The notes under the pieces: model-generated
Told to the model about the DNA's origin: nothing
Databases searched by the model: none
What the model saw: only the letters and a program-made list of their open reading frames with translations
Assembly: GCF_013283785.1 (NCBI RefSeq)
Contig: NZ_JABCPZ010000062.1
Coordinates: 1 to 47,444 of the forward strand
Source: Nonomuraea antri
GTDB taxonomy: Bacteria > Actinomycetota > Actinomycetes > Streptosporangiales > Streptosporangiaceae
Direction: 5' to 3'
Length of the DNA stretch: 47,444 nucleotides
Made by a program: the position numbers and the translations under genes
In this document: in pieces, positions 32,002 through 39,648 of the stretch
How positions within the stretch are numbered: position 1 is the first letter of the stretch
Layout of the letters: each line of letters begins with the position of its first letter

Positions 32002-32984
32002 CAGCTCGCCGGGGCGACGATGACCGACTTCACGTCGACCGGGCTGTCGAGGTACTTGTGGGCGAGCATGATGTCGGCGACCTTCTGCAGCCGCTCGGCC
32101 GTCAGCGTGGCCGGGTAGGTGCCGAGGGTCATCGTCGACGCCGTCTGCGCGTCGATCTTCGTGTACGTCGTGATGATCGACTCGACCTCCTTGCGGTCAC
32201 CCGCGGCGAGCCGCTGCGCCTTGGCGATCGCCCGCTGGAAGGCGGCCAGCGTCTTCGGGTTCTCCTGCACCCACTCGTCGGTGGCCATCCAGCCGGCGAT
32301 GGGGAAGTCCGCCATCTCGCCGGTCATCGTGTCGGCGATCACCCGGAAGCCGTGCTTGGCGGTGTTGGCGGTGATGAACGGCTCGTTGATCCAGATGGCG
32401 TCGGCCTGCCCGGCGCTGAGCGCGTTGCCCATGTCGGGGAACGGCTTCTCGGCGAACTTGACGTCGGCCTCGGTCAGTCCGGCGGCCTTGAGCTGGGACG
32501 TCACCGCCAGCGTGGCGATGTTCCTGAGGTTGTTGACCAGGACGGTCTTGCCCTTGAGATCGGCCACGGTCTGGATCGGCGAGTCCTTCGGGACCATGAT
32601 GACGAAGGTCTTGGGCGTGGCCTGGTACATGTCGGCGACCAGCTTGATCTTCTCGCCCTTGCTCACGGCCGCGAACGTCGAGACGTAATTGGTCTGCGAA
32701 ATGTCCAGCGCACCGCTCTTGATCTGCGGCATCGCGGCGGCGCCACCGGTGATGACGACCGGTTCCACGGTCAGGCCCTCGTCCTTGAAGTAGCCCTTGG
32801 CGTTGGCGATGTAAAGCGCGGCGACGTCGATGATCGGCAGCGCGCCGACCTTGATGGTGGTCTTTTCCAGGCCCTTGCTGTTCTGCGTGGCGCCGGTCGG
32901 CTCGGCGCTACCACCGCAGCCGGAAAGTGTGAGCGCGACCGTGACGCCGAGCGTAACGGCGAGACAGCGCAGTTTCCTTGTCAT
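32001..32984 (-). CDS. NMT1-type substrate-binding lipoprotein, module B
   Basis: 327 residues. Lipobox TLSGCG after a typical signal peptide, then receptor segments KVGALPIIDVAALYIANAKG, DEGLTVEPVVI, GALDISQTNYVST, GQADAIWINEPFI. AGGAGA 8 bp before the ATG is a strong ribosome site. First gene of the operon SBP-B1-B2-monooxygenase. It is divergent from the DUF1838 gene across 215 bp. The ligand is unknown; co-transcription with a ring-hydroxylase-type flavoenzyme suggests an aromatic compound. Confidence 0.88.
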   Translation of the reverse strand: MTRKLRCLAVTLGVTVALTLSGCGGSAEPTGATQNSKGLEKTTIKVGALPIIDVAALYIANAKGYFKDEGLTVEPVVITGGAAAMPQIKSGALDISQTNYVSTFAAVSKGEKIKLVADMYQATPKTFVIMVPKDSPIQTVADLKGKTVLVNNLRNIATLAVTSQLKAAGLTEADVKFAEKPFPDMGNALSAGQADAIWINEPFITANTAKHGFRVIADTMTGEMADFPIAGWMATDEWVQENPKTLAAFQRAIAKAQRLAAGDRKEVESIITTYTKIDAQTASTMTLGTYPATLTAERLQKVADIMLAHKYLDSPVDVKSVIVAPAS

Positions 32985-33199
32985 GGGAGGTTCTCCTGCA
33001 GGTCTCGTTGATCACGAGCGGGGTGACGGGCGTGAGCGTATCGGAGGGAAGAACGGCGTTGAAGCGCTATGCCTTTTAAATGTCATTTATGGCCTTATGT
33101 CCAGATATGAGGGAATGCCCTGGTGCGCGTTGACGAGGCCGATTCTGAGATGATCGGATAGGCGGCTGTCTCCCCTCCCTCAGCACCCCCAGGAGCATC
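32985..33199. promoter_or_regulatory. Divergent promoter region, module B / DUF1838 operon
   Basis: 215 bp. An AT-rich core (CCTTTTAAATGTCATTTATG, 33071-33090) stands out. TGTCATTTATGG resembles TGTCATGTAATG in the gap upstream of module C. AGGAG (33191-33195) precedes the DUF1838 start by 4 bp. Confidence 0.5.
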
Positions 33200-34186
33200 A
33201 TGTCCAAGCGTCGTGGCTTAGCCCTGTCCGCAGCCTTCACCGCGCTGTTCCTCAGCCTCGCCGCACCTGGTGCGGCGGCCGGCGCCGAGACCACCGACCC
33301 CACCCACCCCGGGCCCGTCTACCAGACCGTCACCGGCAAGGGCGGCCTGCTCTCGCTGCAGACCAACGGCCGCCCCGACGGGCAGGACATGGTGTTCCGC
33401 ATCTCCGGCTCGGTCTACGCCAACATCGAGGGCAACAACTACGACCCGCACCTGCGCCACGGTCAGAAGCTGTTCAACATCGAGGGCTACAACATCAGGC
33501 GGCTGTACCGGGTGCCCAACACCAACCAGCTCTACCAGCTCTCCCGCGAGATCGTCTTCTACACCGACCCCGCCAACCCGACCACCATCCTGCGGGAGTG
33601 GCGCAACCCGATCGACCTGAAGACGTACCCGGTCGTCCCGATCAACAACGACGCGGTGAACTTCGGCCCGTTCAACGTCACCTCCTCCTACGCCGGGCCG
33701 CCGCTGCGGGTCATGCACGACGAGACCCAGTGGACCAGCGACATCCCGGTGCGCACCGACTTCGGCGCGACGCTGAGCGAGACGTTCGGCCTGACCAACG
33801 GGGTGTACACGGCCCAGGAGATGTTCGACTTCTACGTCGACGACCGCGAGGTGGCGGCCCGCACCGTGCCCGGCACCGTACCGACCGGCGCCATGAAGAC
33901 CAAGATCAGCTGGTCGCGCACCAGCCCGTGGGCGCCGTTCATGTGCCTGGCGGAGACGAGCGTGCGCGGGCAGCTCACCTACCACGCCCGTAGCTGGTCG
34001 CTGAACTCCTACGCCGACATCGAACCGTGGCTGCGGGCCGAGATCGACGCCAGCTGGCCCCTCTACAAGGCCGCGCCCACCTCGCCCGGCCCGAGCGAGA
34101 ACTCCTGGGTGTCCTTCTACAACAAGCAGCTCGCACACGGCACCACCACCTGGTGGGCCTGGTGCGGCGCCAACGGAAGAGCATGA
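33200..34186 (+). CDS. Secreted DUF1838 family protein
   Basis: 328 residues. A Sec signal peptide (KRRGLALSAAFTALFLSLA, cleavage near AAAGAE) is followed by a DUF1838-type domain: LFNIEGYNIRRLY, SREIVFYTDPANPTTI, LREWRNPIDLKTYPVVPI, NNDAVNFGPF. The later half is rich in Trp (TTWWAWCG at the end) and has only two cysteines. The function of DUF1838 is unknown to me. It is the first of four plus-strand genes (DUF1838, dehydrogenase, DUF3598, nitrilase-like) that overlap or nearly abut, so it belongs to the same pathway, probably acting outside the membrane. Confidence 0.8.
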   Translation: MSKRRGLALSAAFTALFLSLAAPGAAAGAETTDPTHPGPVYQTVTGKGGLLSLQTNGRPDGQDMVFRISGSVYANIEGNNYDPHLRHGQKLFNIEGYNIRRLYRVPNTNQLYQLSREIVFYTDPANPTTILREWRNPIDLKTYPVVPINNDAVNFGPFNVTSSYAGPPLRVMHDETQWTSDIPVRTDFGATLSETFGLTNGVYTAQEMFDFYVDDREVAARTVPGTVPTGAMKTKISWSRTSPWAPFMCLAETSVRGQLTYHARSWSLNSYADIEPWLRAEIDASWPLYKAAPTSPGPSENSWVSFYNKQLAHGTTTWWAWCGANGRA

Positions 34187-35568
34187 TGACCGATGTGAGA
34201 AACCCGCTGACCGGCCAGCCCGATCGGCAGCTCGACCCCGTCTCGCCCGCAGCTCTGGCCGCCACCGCGGCCGAGCTGCGGGCGATGGCCCCCGCCTGGC
34301 GCGCGGCCGATCGCGGCGCGGTGCTCACCGCGTTCGGCGAGGCCGTCGCCGCCTCCGACGACCTGCTCTCGGCCCTGGTCGCCGACACCGGCCGGGTGGG
34401 GGAGTCGGCGCTGGAGCGCCAGATCGTGGCGGGCATGATCGCCCGCTGGGTGCGCCAGGCGCCCGCCCTGCTCGCGCCGCCGGTCGAGAGCGCCGCCTCG
34501 CTGCCCGGCGTCTCGGTCTCGGGCGACACCGTGCCGTACGAGCTGGCCGGTGTGATCAGCCCGTGGAACTTCCCGCTGCTGCTCGGCCTCATCGACGCGA
34601 TCCCCGCGCTGGCCGCCGGCTGCCCGGTGCTGGTCAAGCCGAGCGAGGTGACACCGCGCTTCATCGAACCGCTGATGCGCCTGGTGCCCGCCGAGCTGCC
34701 GCTGCGGATCGTCGAAGGCGACGGCGCGACGGGCGCCGAGCTGGTCGGACTGGTGGACGTGGTGGTGTTCACCGGCAGCGTCCCGACCGGCCGGCGGGTG
34801 GCCGAGTCCGCGGCCCGCGCCTTCATCCCGGCCTTCCTCGAACTGGGCGGTAAAGACCCGGCGATCGTGCTGGCCGGCGCCGACCTCGACCGGGCCGCCT
34901 CGGCCGTCCTGTGGGGCGGCACCGCCAACGCCGGCCAGTCGTGCCAGTCGATCGAGCGGATCTACGTCGAGCGCGAGGTCCACGACGAGTTCCTGGCGCT
35001 GCTCGCGGGCAAGGCGGCCCAGGTCGGGCTCACCTGCGAAGGCGGCCCCATCGGCCCGATCATCGGCCCGGGGCAGGAGGACGTCATCGCCGCCCACCTG
35101 GCCGACGCCGTGGCCAAGGGCGCCCATGTGCACACCGGCGGCGCCGTCGAACGCCACGGCGGCGGCCACTGGTTCCGCCCCACCGTGCTGTCCGGCGTCG
35201 ACCACACCATGCGGATCATGGTGGAGGAGACGTTCGGCCCGGTCCTGCCCGTCATGGCGGTCTCCGGCGCCGACGAGGCCGTGGCCCTGGCCAACGACTC
35301 CGAGTACGGACTGTCCGCCGCGGTGTTCGCCGCCACGGAGGAGCAGGCCATGGCGGTGGCGAGCCGGCTGGCCGTGGGCGCGGTCAGCGTCAACGACGCC
35401 TCGCTCACCGCGCTCGTGCACGAGGGCGAGAAACACTCCTTCCGGCTGTCCGGGCTCGGCGGCTCCCGCATGGGCCCCGCCTCGATCAGCCGCTTCCTGC
35501 GCCGCAGGGCCTTTCTGTTGAACCGCTCCACTGCCGCCGATCCGTGGTGGCACCAGACCAAGGGATAG
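34183..35568 (+). CDS. Aldehyde dehydrogenase family protein
   Basis: 461 residues. AGVISPWNFPLLLGLIDAIP, VFTGSVPTGRRVAES, general base Glu220 in LELGGKDP, nucleophile Cys254 in NAGQSCQSIERIYV, and EETFGPVLPVMA show a complete catalytic enzyme. The C-terminal segment FRLSGLGGSRMGPASISRFL resembles benzaldehyde/succinate-semialdehyde-like subgroups, but the substrate cannot be assigned. ATG 34183 overlaps the DUF1838 stop (ATGA); a second ATG follows at 34186 and is better spaced from GGAAG. The gene is followed after 3 bp by the DUF3598 gene. Confidence 0.87.
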   Translation: MMTDVRNPLTGQPDRQLDPVSPAALAATAAELRAMAPAWRAADRGAVLTAFGEAVAASDDLLSALVADTGRVGESALERQIVAGMIARWVRQAPALLAPPVESAASLPGVSVSGDTVPYELAGVISPWNFPLLLGLIDAIPALAAGCPVLVKPSEVTPRFIEPLMRLVPAELPLRIVEGDGATGAELVGLVDVVVFTGSVPTGRRVAESAARAFIPAFLELGGKDPAIVLAGADLDRAASAVLWGGTANAGQSCQSIERIYVEREVHDEFLALLAGKAAQVGLTCEGGPIGPIIGPGQEDVIAAHLADAVAKGAHVHTGGAVERHGGGHWFRPTVLSGVDHTMRIMVEETFGPVLPVMAVSGADEAVALANDSEYGLSAAVFAATEEQAMAVASRLAVGAVSVNDASLTALVHEGEKHSFRLSGLGGSRMGPASISRFLRRRAFLLNRSTAADPWWHQTKG

Positions 35569-35571
35569 ATC

Positions 35572-36015
35572 ATGGGACTTCGCGAGGACATGCCGCTGCT
35601 GGCCAAGCACGTGGGCGAATGGGCCGGCGAGTACGTGCACGTCGACGGCGCCGGCAAGGAGCTCGACCGGCACCGCGTCGAGATGACCTGCGCCATCACC
35701 GAAGACGACCGCTACCACCAGACCAACCGCTACTTCTGGGACGACGGCCGCACCGAGGTGCTCGAATTCCCCGGCAGCTACCTGGGCAACGGCCGCTGCG
35801 GCTTCGACACCGAGCGGCTCAAGGGCGAGTTCTGGGAGCTCGACTCCTCCACCATCTACCTGACCTGGCAGTACAAGGCCGAAGGCGAAGACCTGCGGCT
35901 GTACGAGCTGATCGTGCTCAGCGACGACGGCAAGTCGCGCAACCGGGTCTGGCAGTGGATCAAGGACGGCGAGTGCGTCAAGCGGACCCTGATCAACGAG
36001 AAGCGGGTCAGCTGA
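35572..36015 (+). CDS. DUF3598 (lipocalin-like) small protein
   Basis: 147 residues, no signal peptide. LLAKHVGEWAGEYVHVD near the N-terminus, then HRVEMTCAITEDDRYHQTNR, RTEVLEFPGSYLGNG, and RNRVWQWIKDGECVKRTLI match the single-domain form of DUF3598, which is predicted to be a beta-barrel of the lipocalin/fatty-acid-binding type. It could bind a small hydrophobic intermediate. ATG 35572 is preceded by AGGGA. It ends directly at the nitrilase-like gene start (stop and ATG abut), so the two are made together. Confidence 0.78.
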   Translation: MGLREDMPLLAKHVGEWAGEYVHVDGAGKELDRHRVEMTCAITEDDRYHQTNRYFWDDGRTEVLEFPGSYLGNGRCGFDTERLKGEFWELDSSTIYLTWQYKAEGEDLRLYELIVLSDDGKSRNRVWQWIKDGECVKRTLINEKRVS

Positions 36016-37017
36016 ATGACGTCCTTCCGCGCCCTGGCGCTCCAGCTGGAGACCAGGGCGATCAACGGGGCGGCGGACCCGCGCGCCGAGATGCGGGCCG
36101 CCATCGACAGGATCGACCGGCAGGTCGGCGGCTCCAAGGCGTGGCTCGGCCGCGACCTGCGCCTGGTGGTGCTGCCCGAATACGCGCTGACGGGCTTCCC
36201 GATGCGCGAGAGCTTCGCCGAGTGGCGTGACAAGGCCGCCCTCGACCCCGAAGGACCGGAGTACGCGGCCCTGGCCGCGATCGCCACCGGGCACGAGGTG
36301 TTCCTGTGCGTGAACGCCTACGAGACCGACGAGCACTTCCCCGAGCTGTACTTCCAGTCATCGGTGATCTTCTCCCCGGCCGGGGAGGCGGTGCTGCGTT
36401 ACCGCCGGCTGCACTCGATGTTCTCCCCGAGCCCGTACGATGTCTGGGAACGCTACCTGGAGGTCTACGGCATCGACGGGGCGCTCCCGGTGGCCGAGAC
36501 GGAGATCGGCAACCTGGCCGTGATCACCTCGGAGGAGATCCTCTACCCCGAGCTGGCCCGCTCGCTGGCTCTGCGCGGCGCCGAGATCCTCTGTCATCCC
36601 ACGTCGGAGGCGTCGTCGCCGGTGCTCACGCCCAAGGCCATCGCCCGCCGGGCGCGGGCGGTGGAGAACCTGGCCTACGTCGTTTCCGCCAACAGCGGCG
36701 GGCTGACGGGCATCCCGATCCCCGGAGACTCCACCAACGGCGGCTCCGAGCTGATCGACTACGAGGGCCGGGTGCTGGCCCAGGCCGGGTCAGGGGAGTC
36801 GCTGGTCGCCGCGGCCGAGCTCGACCTGGCCGCGCTGCGCCGCTATCGCCGCCGTCCAGGCATGGCCAACCTGCTGAGCAGGGTCAAGACCGGGCTGTGG
36901 GCCGACGAGTACGCCAGGCACGACGTGGAGCGGCCCGACGGCCTGCTGCACGAGATGCGTGAGCGGCCCTGGTTCGCCGCCCGCCAGGCCGAGGCCATCG
37001 AGCGCCTGTACGGCTGA
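36016..37017 (+). CDS. Nitrilase-fold protein lacking the canonical Lys and Cys
   Basis: 333 residues with a carbon-nitrogen hydrolase fold. Glu55 in VVLPEYALTG is the usual general base. The position of the catalytic lysine (normally YRKxH) reads YRRLHSM, Arg131. The position of the nucleophilic cysteine (normally ICxD..xPE) reads VITSEEILYPE, Ser172. The triad is therefore E/R/S instead of E/K/C. The rest of the fold is intact (HPTSEAS, ARAVENLAYVVSANSGG). It may be a non-hydrolytic, binding or differently acting member. It ends the plus-strand operon before a bidirectional terminator. Standard amidase or nitrilase activity should not be assumed. Confidence 0.85.
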   Translation: MTSFRALALQLETRAINGAADPRAEMRAAIDRIDRQVGGSKAWLGRDLRLVVLPEYALTGFPMRESFAEWRDKAALDPEGPEYAALAAIATGHEVFLCVNAYETDEHFPELYFQSSVIFSPAGEAVLRYRRLHSMFSPSPYDVWERYLEVYGIDGALPVAETEIGNLAVITSEEILYPELARSLALRGAEILCHPTSEASSPVLTPKAIARRARAVENLAYVVSANSGGLTGIPIPGDSTNGGSELIDYEGRVLAQAGSGESLVAAAELDLAALRRYRRRPGMANLLSRVKTGLWADEYARHDVERPDGLLHEMRERPWFAARQAEAIERLYG

Positions 37018-37026
37018 GCCTCCGGT

Positions 37027-37057
37027 GTTCCGAGCCCGGTCACGCCGGGCTCGGAAC
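37027..37057. terminator. Bidirectional stem-loop between nitrilase-like and permease C2 genes
   Basis: A perfect 13-bp stem, GTTCCGAGCCCGG and its complement, with a 5-base loop. It lies 10 bp after the nitrilase-like stop and 12 bp after the C2 permease stop on the other strand. Confidence 0.85.
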
Positions 37058-37068
37058 GTCCGGATACC

Positions 37069-37863
37069 TCAGACCTCGTTCCTGCGCGCGCTTCTGTGCC
37101 AGCGCAGGAACCGGCGCTCCACGGCCACGAAGAGCGCGTTCAGCAGCACGCCCAGGACGCCGAGCAGCACGATCCCGGCCCACATGGCCGGGATGTCGAA
37201 GTCGCTCTGCGCCTCCAGCATGCGGTGCCCGATGCCCTCGCTGCTGCCGACCAGCTCGGAGATCACCATCATGATCAGCGCGAGTGAGACGCTGAGCCGC
37301 AGCCCGGCGAAGATCTTCGGGGCGGCGGCGGGCAGGATGATGCGGAACAGCCGGGTGGCCGGGCTCAGCTTGAACACCTCGCCGGTCTCGACGTACTGGC
37401 GGTCCACGGTGCGGCCGCCGTCCATCGAGTTGATCAGCACCGGCCAGACGACGCCGTACACGATCGACGCGAGCTGCATCTCCGTGCCGATCTTGAACAG
37501 CAGCAGGAACACCGGCAGCAGCGCCGAGGGCGGCACCGAGCGGCCGAAGTGCAGCAGCGGCTCGACCAGCGCGGCCAGCGCCCGCGAGCGGCCCATCGCC
37601 AGGCCGACCGCGACGCCCACCAGCGAGGCCAGCGCCCAGCCGGCGAACAGCCTGGCCAGGCTCGGCACCAGGTCGGCCACGGCCTCGTCGGTGAGGAACA
37701 GGCCGGTCGGCGGTCCGGAGAACCACATCTCGTGCAGCCGGACCATGATGGTGCTCGGCGGCGGGAAGTAGACGGCGTCGATCTGCCGCGTGGACAGCTC
37801 CCACGCGATCGCCGCCACGGGCAACATCCAGTACCAGCGTGCCCTGCTCAGGAACCCGGTCAC
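37069..37863 (-). CDS. NMT1/TauC-type ABC permease, C2 clade
   Basis: 264 residues with about six membrane segments. Second-permease marks: FGRSVPPSALLPVFLLLFK, the loop RIILPAAAPKIFAGLRLSVS, AGIVLLGVLGVLLNALFVAV, then ERRFLRWHR. GTG 37863 overlaps the C1 stop (GTGA), which rules out the longer frame. It pairs with C1; its nearest relatives here are A2 and B2. Confidence 0.87.
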   Translation of the reverse strand: MTGFLSRARWYWMLPVAAIAWELSTRQIDAVYFPPPSTIMVRLHEMWFSGPPTGLFLTDEAVADLVPSLARLFAGWALASLVGVAVGLAMGRSRALAALVEPLLHFGRSVPPSALLPVFLLLFKIGTEMQLASIVYGVVWPVLINSMDGGRTVDRQYVETGEVFKLSPATRLFRIILPAAAPKIFAGLRLSVSLALIMMVISELVGSSEGIGHRMLEAQSDFDIPAMWAGIVLLGVLGVLLNALFVAVERRFLRWHRSARRNEV

Positions 37864-38642
37864 GTCGCCTCCCCGGCCCTGGCGTGGTGCCAGCGGAACA
37901 GGCGGCGTTCCCCGGCGGTGAACAGCAGGTTCGCGGCCAGCCCGAGCACCCCTGCCCACACGGTCGCGGCCAGCATGCGGTCGATGCGGTTGGCGGCGCC
38001 CGCCTGGCTGAGGAAGGTGCCGATGCCGCCCTCGCCGCCGGCGATCAGCTCCACGCTCACCGCCACGATCAGCGTGACGCTGACCGCGATCCTGATCCCG
38101 GTCGCGATGAACGGCGCCGCGCTGGGCAGCGACACCCGGACGACCACGGGCAGCGCGCCGAAGCCGAAGCTGCGCAGCGTCTCCTTGGCCAGCGGGTCGA
38201 CGTCGGCCAGGCCGTACATGGTGTTGATCAGCAGCGGCCAGGAACAGGTGTAGACGATCAGCGAGATCTTGGCGTCCGCGCTGTCCGGAAAGAGGAACAT
38301 GGCCAGCGGGATCAGCGACACCGACGGGATCGGGCGCAGGAATTCCACCACCGGCCGCACGGACCGTTCCACCACCGGCACCGTCCCGAGCAGCAGTCCC
38401 GCCGGTACGGCCACCGCGATCGCGATCAGCAGCCCGATCGCGCAGGCCTCCAGCGTGGCCAGGACGTGCTTGAGGAAATCGGCCTCTAGAACGAGCCCGG
38501 CCGCCGAGGCGAGCACCGTCGAGACGTACGGCATGATGTCCCGATCGATGAGGCCCAGGCGGCCGGCTGCTTCAACCAGGGCGAGGAACCCCAGGACGCC
38601 CGCGGCGCCCAGGGCTCCTCGCCTGATTCCCTGCTTGGTCAT
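37860..38642 (-). CDS. NMT1/TauC-type ABC permease, C1 clade
   Basis: 260 residues. First-permease marks: FLRPIPSVSLIPLAMFLFP, the loop ETLRSFGFGALPVVVRV followed by SLPSAAPFIATGIRIAVS, and ERRLFRWHH. ATG 38642 overlaps the stop of the second receptor gene (ATGA). No ATPase gene is in this operon. Confidence 0.87.
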   Translation of the reverse strand: MTKQGIRRGALGAAGVLGFLALVEAAGRLGLIDRDIMPYVSTVLASAAGLVLEADFLKHVLATLEACAIGLLIAIAVAVPAGLLLGTVPVVERSVRPVVEFLRPIPSVSLIPLAMFLFPDSADAKISLIVYTCSWPLLINTMYGLADVDPLAKETLRSFGFGALPVVVRVSLPSAAPFIATGIRIAVSVTLIVAVSVELIAGGEGGIGTFLSQAGAANRIDRMLAATVWAGVLGLAANLLFTAGERRLFRWHHARAGEAT

Positions 38643-39634
38643 CCCGAGATGGTCGCGATCTGCTGTGTCACGTCCACCTTGGCCTTGAGGTAGCCGTACC
38701 CGGTGAGCAGGTCGGCCAGCTTCTGGAAGTTGGCCTTGTCCACCTCGGCGGAGAACACGCCGAGCTTCATCGCGGCCGCGGCCTCGGCCGGGATCTGGGT
38801 GTAGGTCGGAATGACCTCGTTGATGGCGTTGCGGTCACTGCCCGCGATGGCCTGCGCCTTGGACAGCGCGCGGTGCAGGGCGGCGGCCGTGTTCGGGTTC
38901 TTGGCCAGCCAGTCCTCGGACACGCCCCAGCCGTCGATCGGGATGCCGGCGGTCGGGCCGTCCATGGTGTCGATCACCTGGGTGGCGCCGAGCTGCGTCT
39001 TGGCGGAGGTCAGGAACGGCTCCACCAGCCAGGCGGCGTCCACCTTGCCCGACGACAGCGCGGCGAGCTGCTCGGCGAACTGCACCGGGACGTACTTGAC
39101 GTCCTCCGGGTTGAGCCCGGCCTGCTGCAGGTGCGCGTTGGTGGCCGTCTGGCCGAGGGCCTTGAGCACGTTGACCGCGATGGTCTTGCCCTTGAGGTCC
39201 TTGGCCTCCTTGACCGCCGAGCCCTTGGGCACGACGACGCCGGCGATGCCGGGGGCGGCCTCCTGGCTGTGCTGGAACAGCTTGAGCTTCGCCGCGCCGG
39301 AGTCGTTGATGGACAGCAGCGAGACGTAGCTGGTGAGGAAGGCGTCCATGCTGCCGTTGAGGATCTTCGGCATGACCGCCTGCGGGGCCTGGATGACCTC
39401 CGTCTTGACGGTGAGCCCCTCTTCCTTGAAGAAGCCCCGCTTCTCGGCGATGAACAGCGGCGCCGAGGAGGGAACGGGGACGATGCCGATCGTCAGGGTG
39501 GTCTTCTCCAGCTTGCTGCCGCTCTGCGCGGGAGCGGCGCTGGGGGACGCCCCGGTCGATCCGCCGCCGCTGCCGCAAGCCGCGAGCCCGATGGTGAGTG
39601 CGAGCCCGACGGCGCAGGCGCGTGCCAACTTCAT
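38639..39634 (-). CDS. NMT1-type substrate-binding lipoprotein, module C second copy
   Basis: 331 residues. Lipobox GLAACG; receptor segments TIGIVPVPSSAPLFIAEKRG, EEGLTVKTEVIQAPQAVMPK, TSYVSLLSINDSGA, GKVDAAWLVEPFL. It is a clear paralogue of the gene directly upstream (39649-40641), with many identical segments, and starts 14 bp after it. ATG 39634 is chosen because it begins the signal peptide; GGAG lies about 10 bp upstream. Two receptors feeding one permease pair would widen the range of ligands. Confidence 0.88.
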   Translation of the reverse strand: MKLARACAVGLALTIGLAACGSGGGSTGASPSAAPAQSGSKLEKTTLTIGIVPVPSSAPLFIAEKRGFFKEEGLTVKTEVIQAPQAVMPKILNGSMDAFLTSYVSLLSINDSGAAKLKLFQHSQEAAPGIAGVVVPKGSAVKEAKDLKGKTIAVNVLKALGQTATNAHLQQAGLNPEDVKYVPVQFAEQLAALSSGKVDAAWLVEPFLTSAKTQLGATQVIDTMDGPTAGIPIDGWGVSEDWLAKNPNTAAALHRALSKAQAIAGSDRNAINEVIPTYTQIPAEAAAAMKLGVFSAEVDKANFQKLADLLTGYGYLKAKVDVTQQIATISG

Positions 39635-39648
39635 TTCAGTGTTCTCCG

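Noticed and set aside
29079..37017. Assignment as a nicotinate or phenazine degradation pathway
   Set aside because: Only one flavin monooxygenase resembles those pathways. Diagnostic hydroxylases, dioxygenase and maleamate amidase are absent, so naming the substrate would be speculation.
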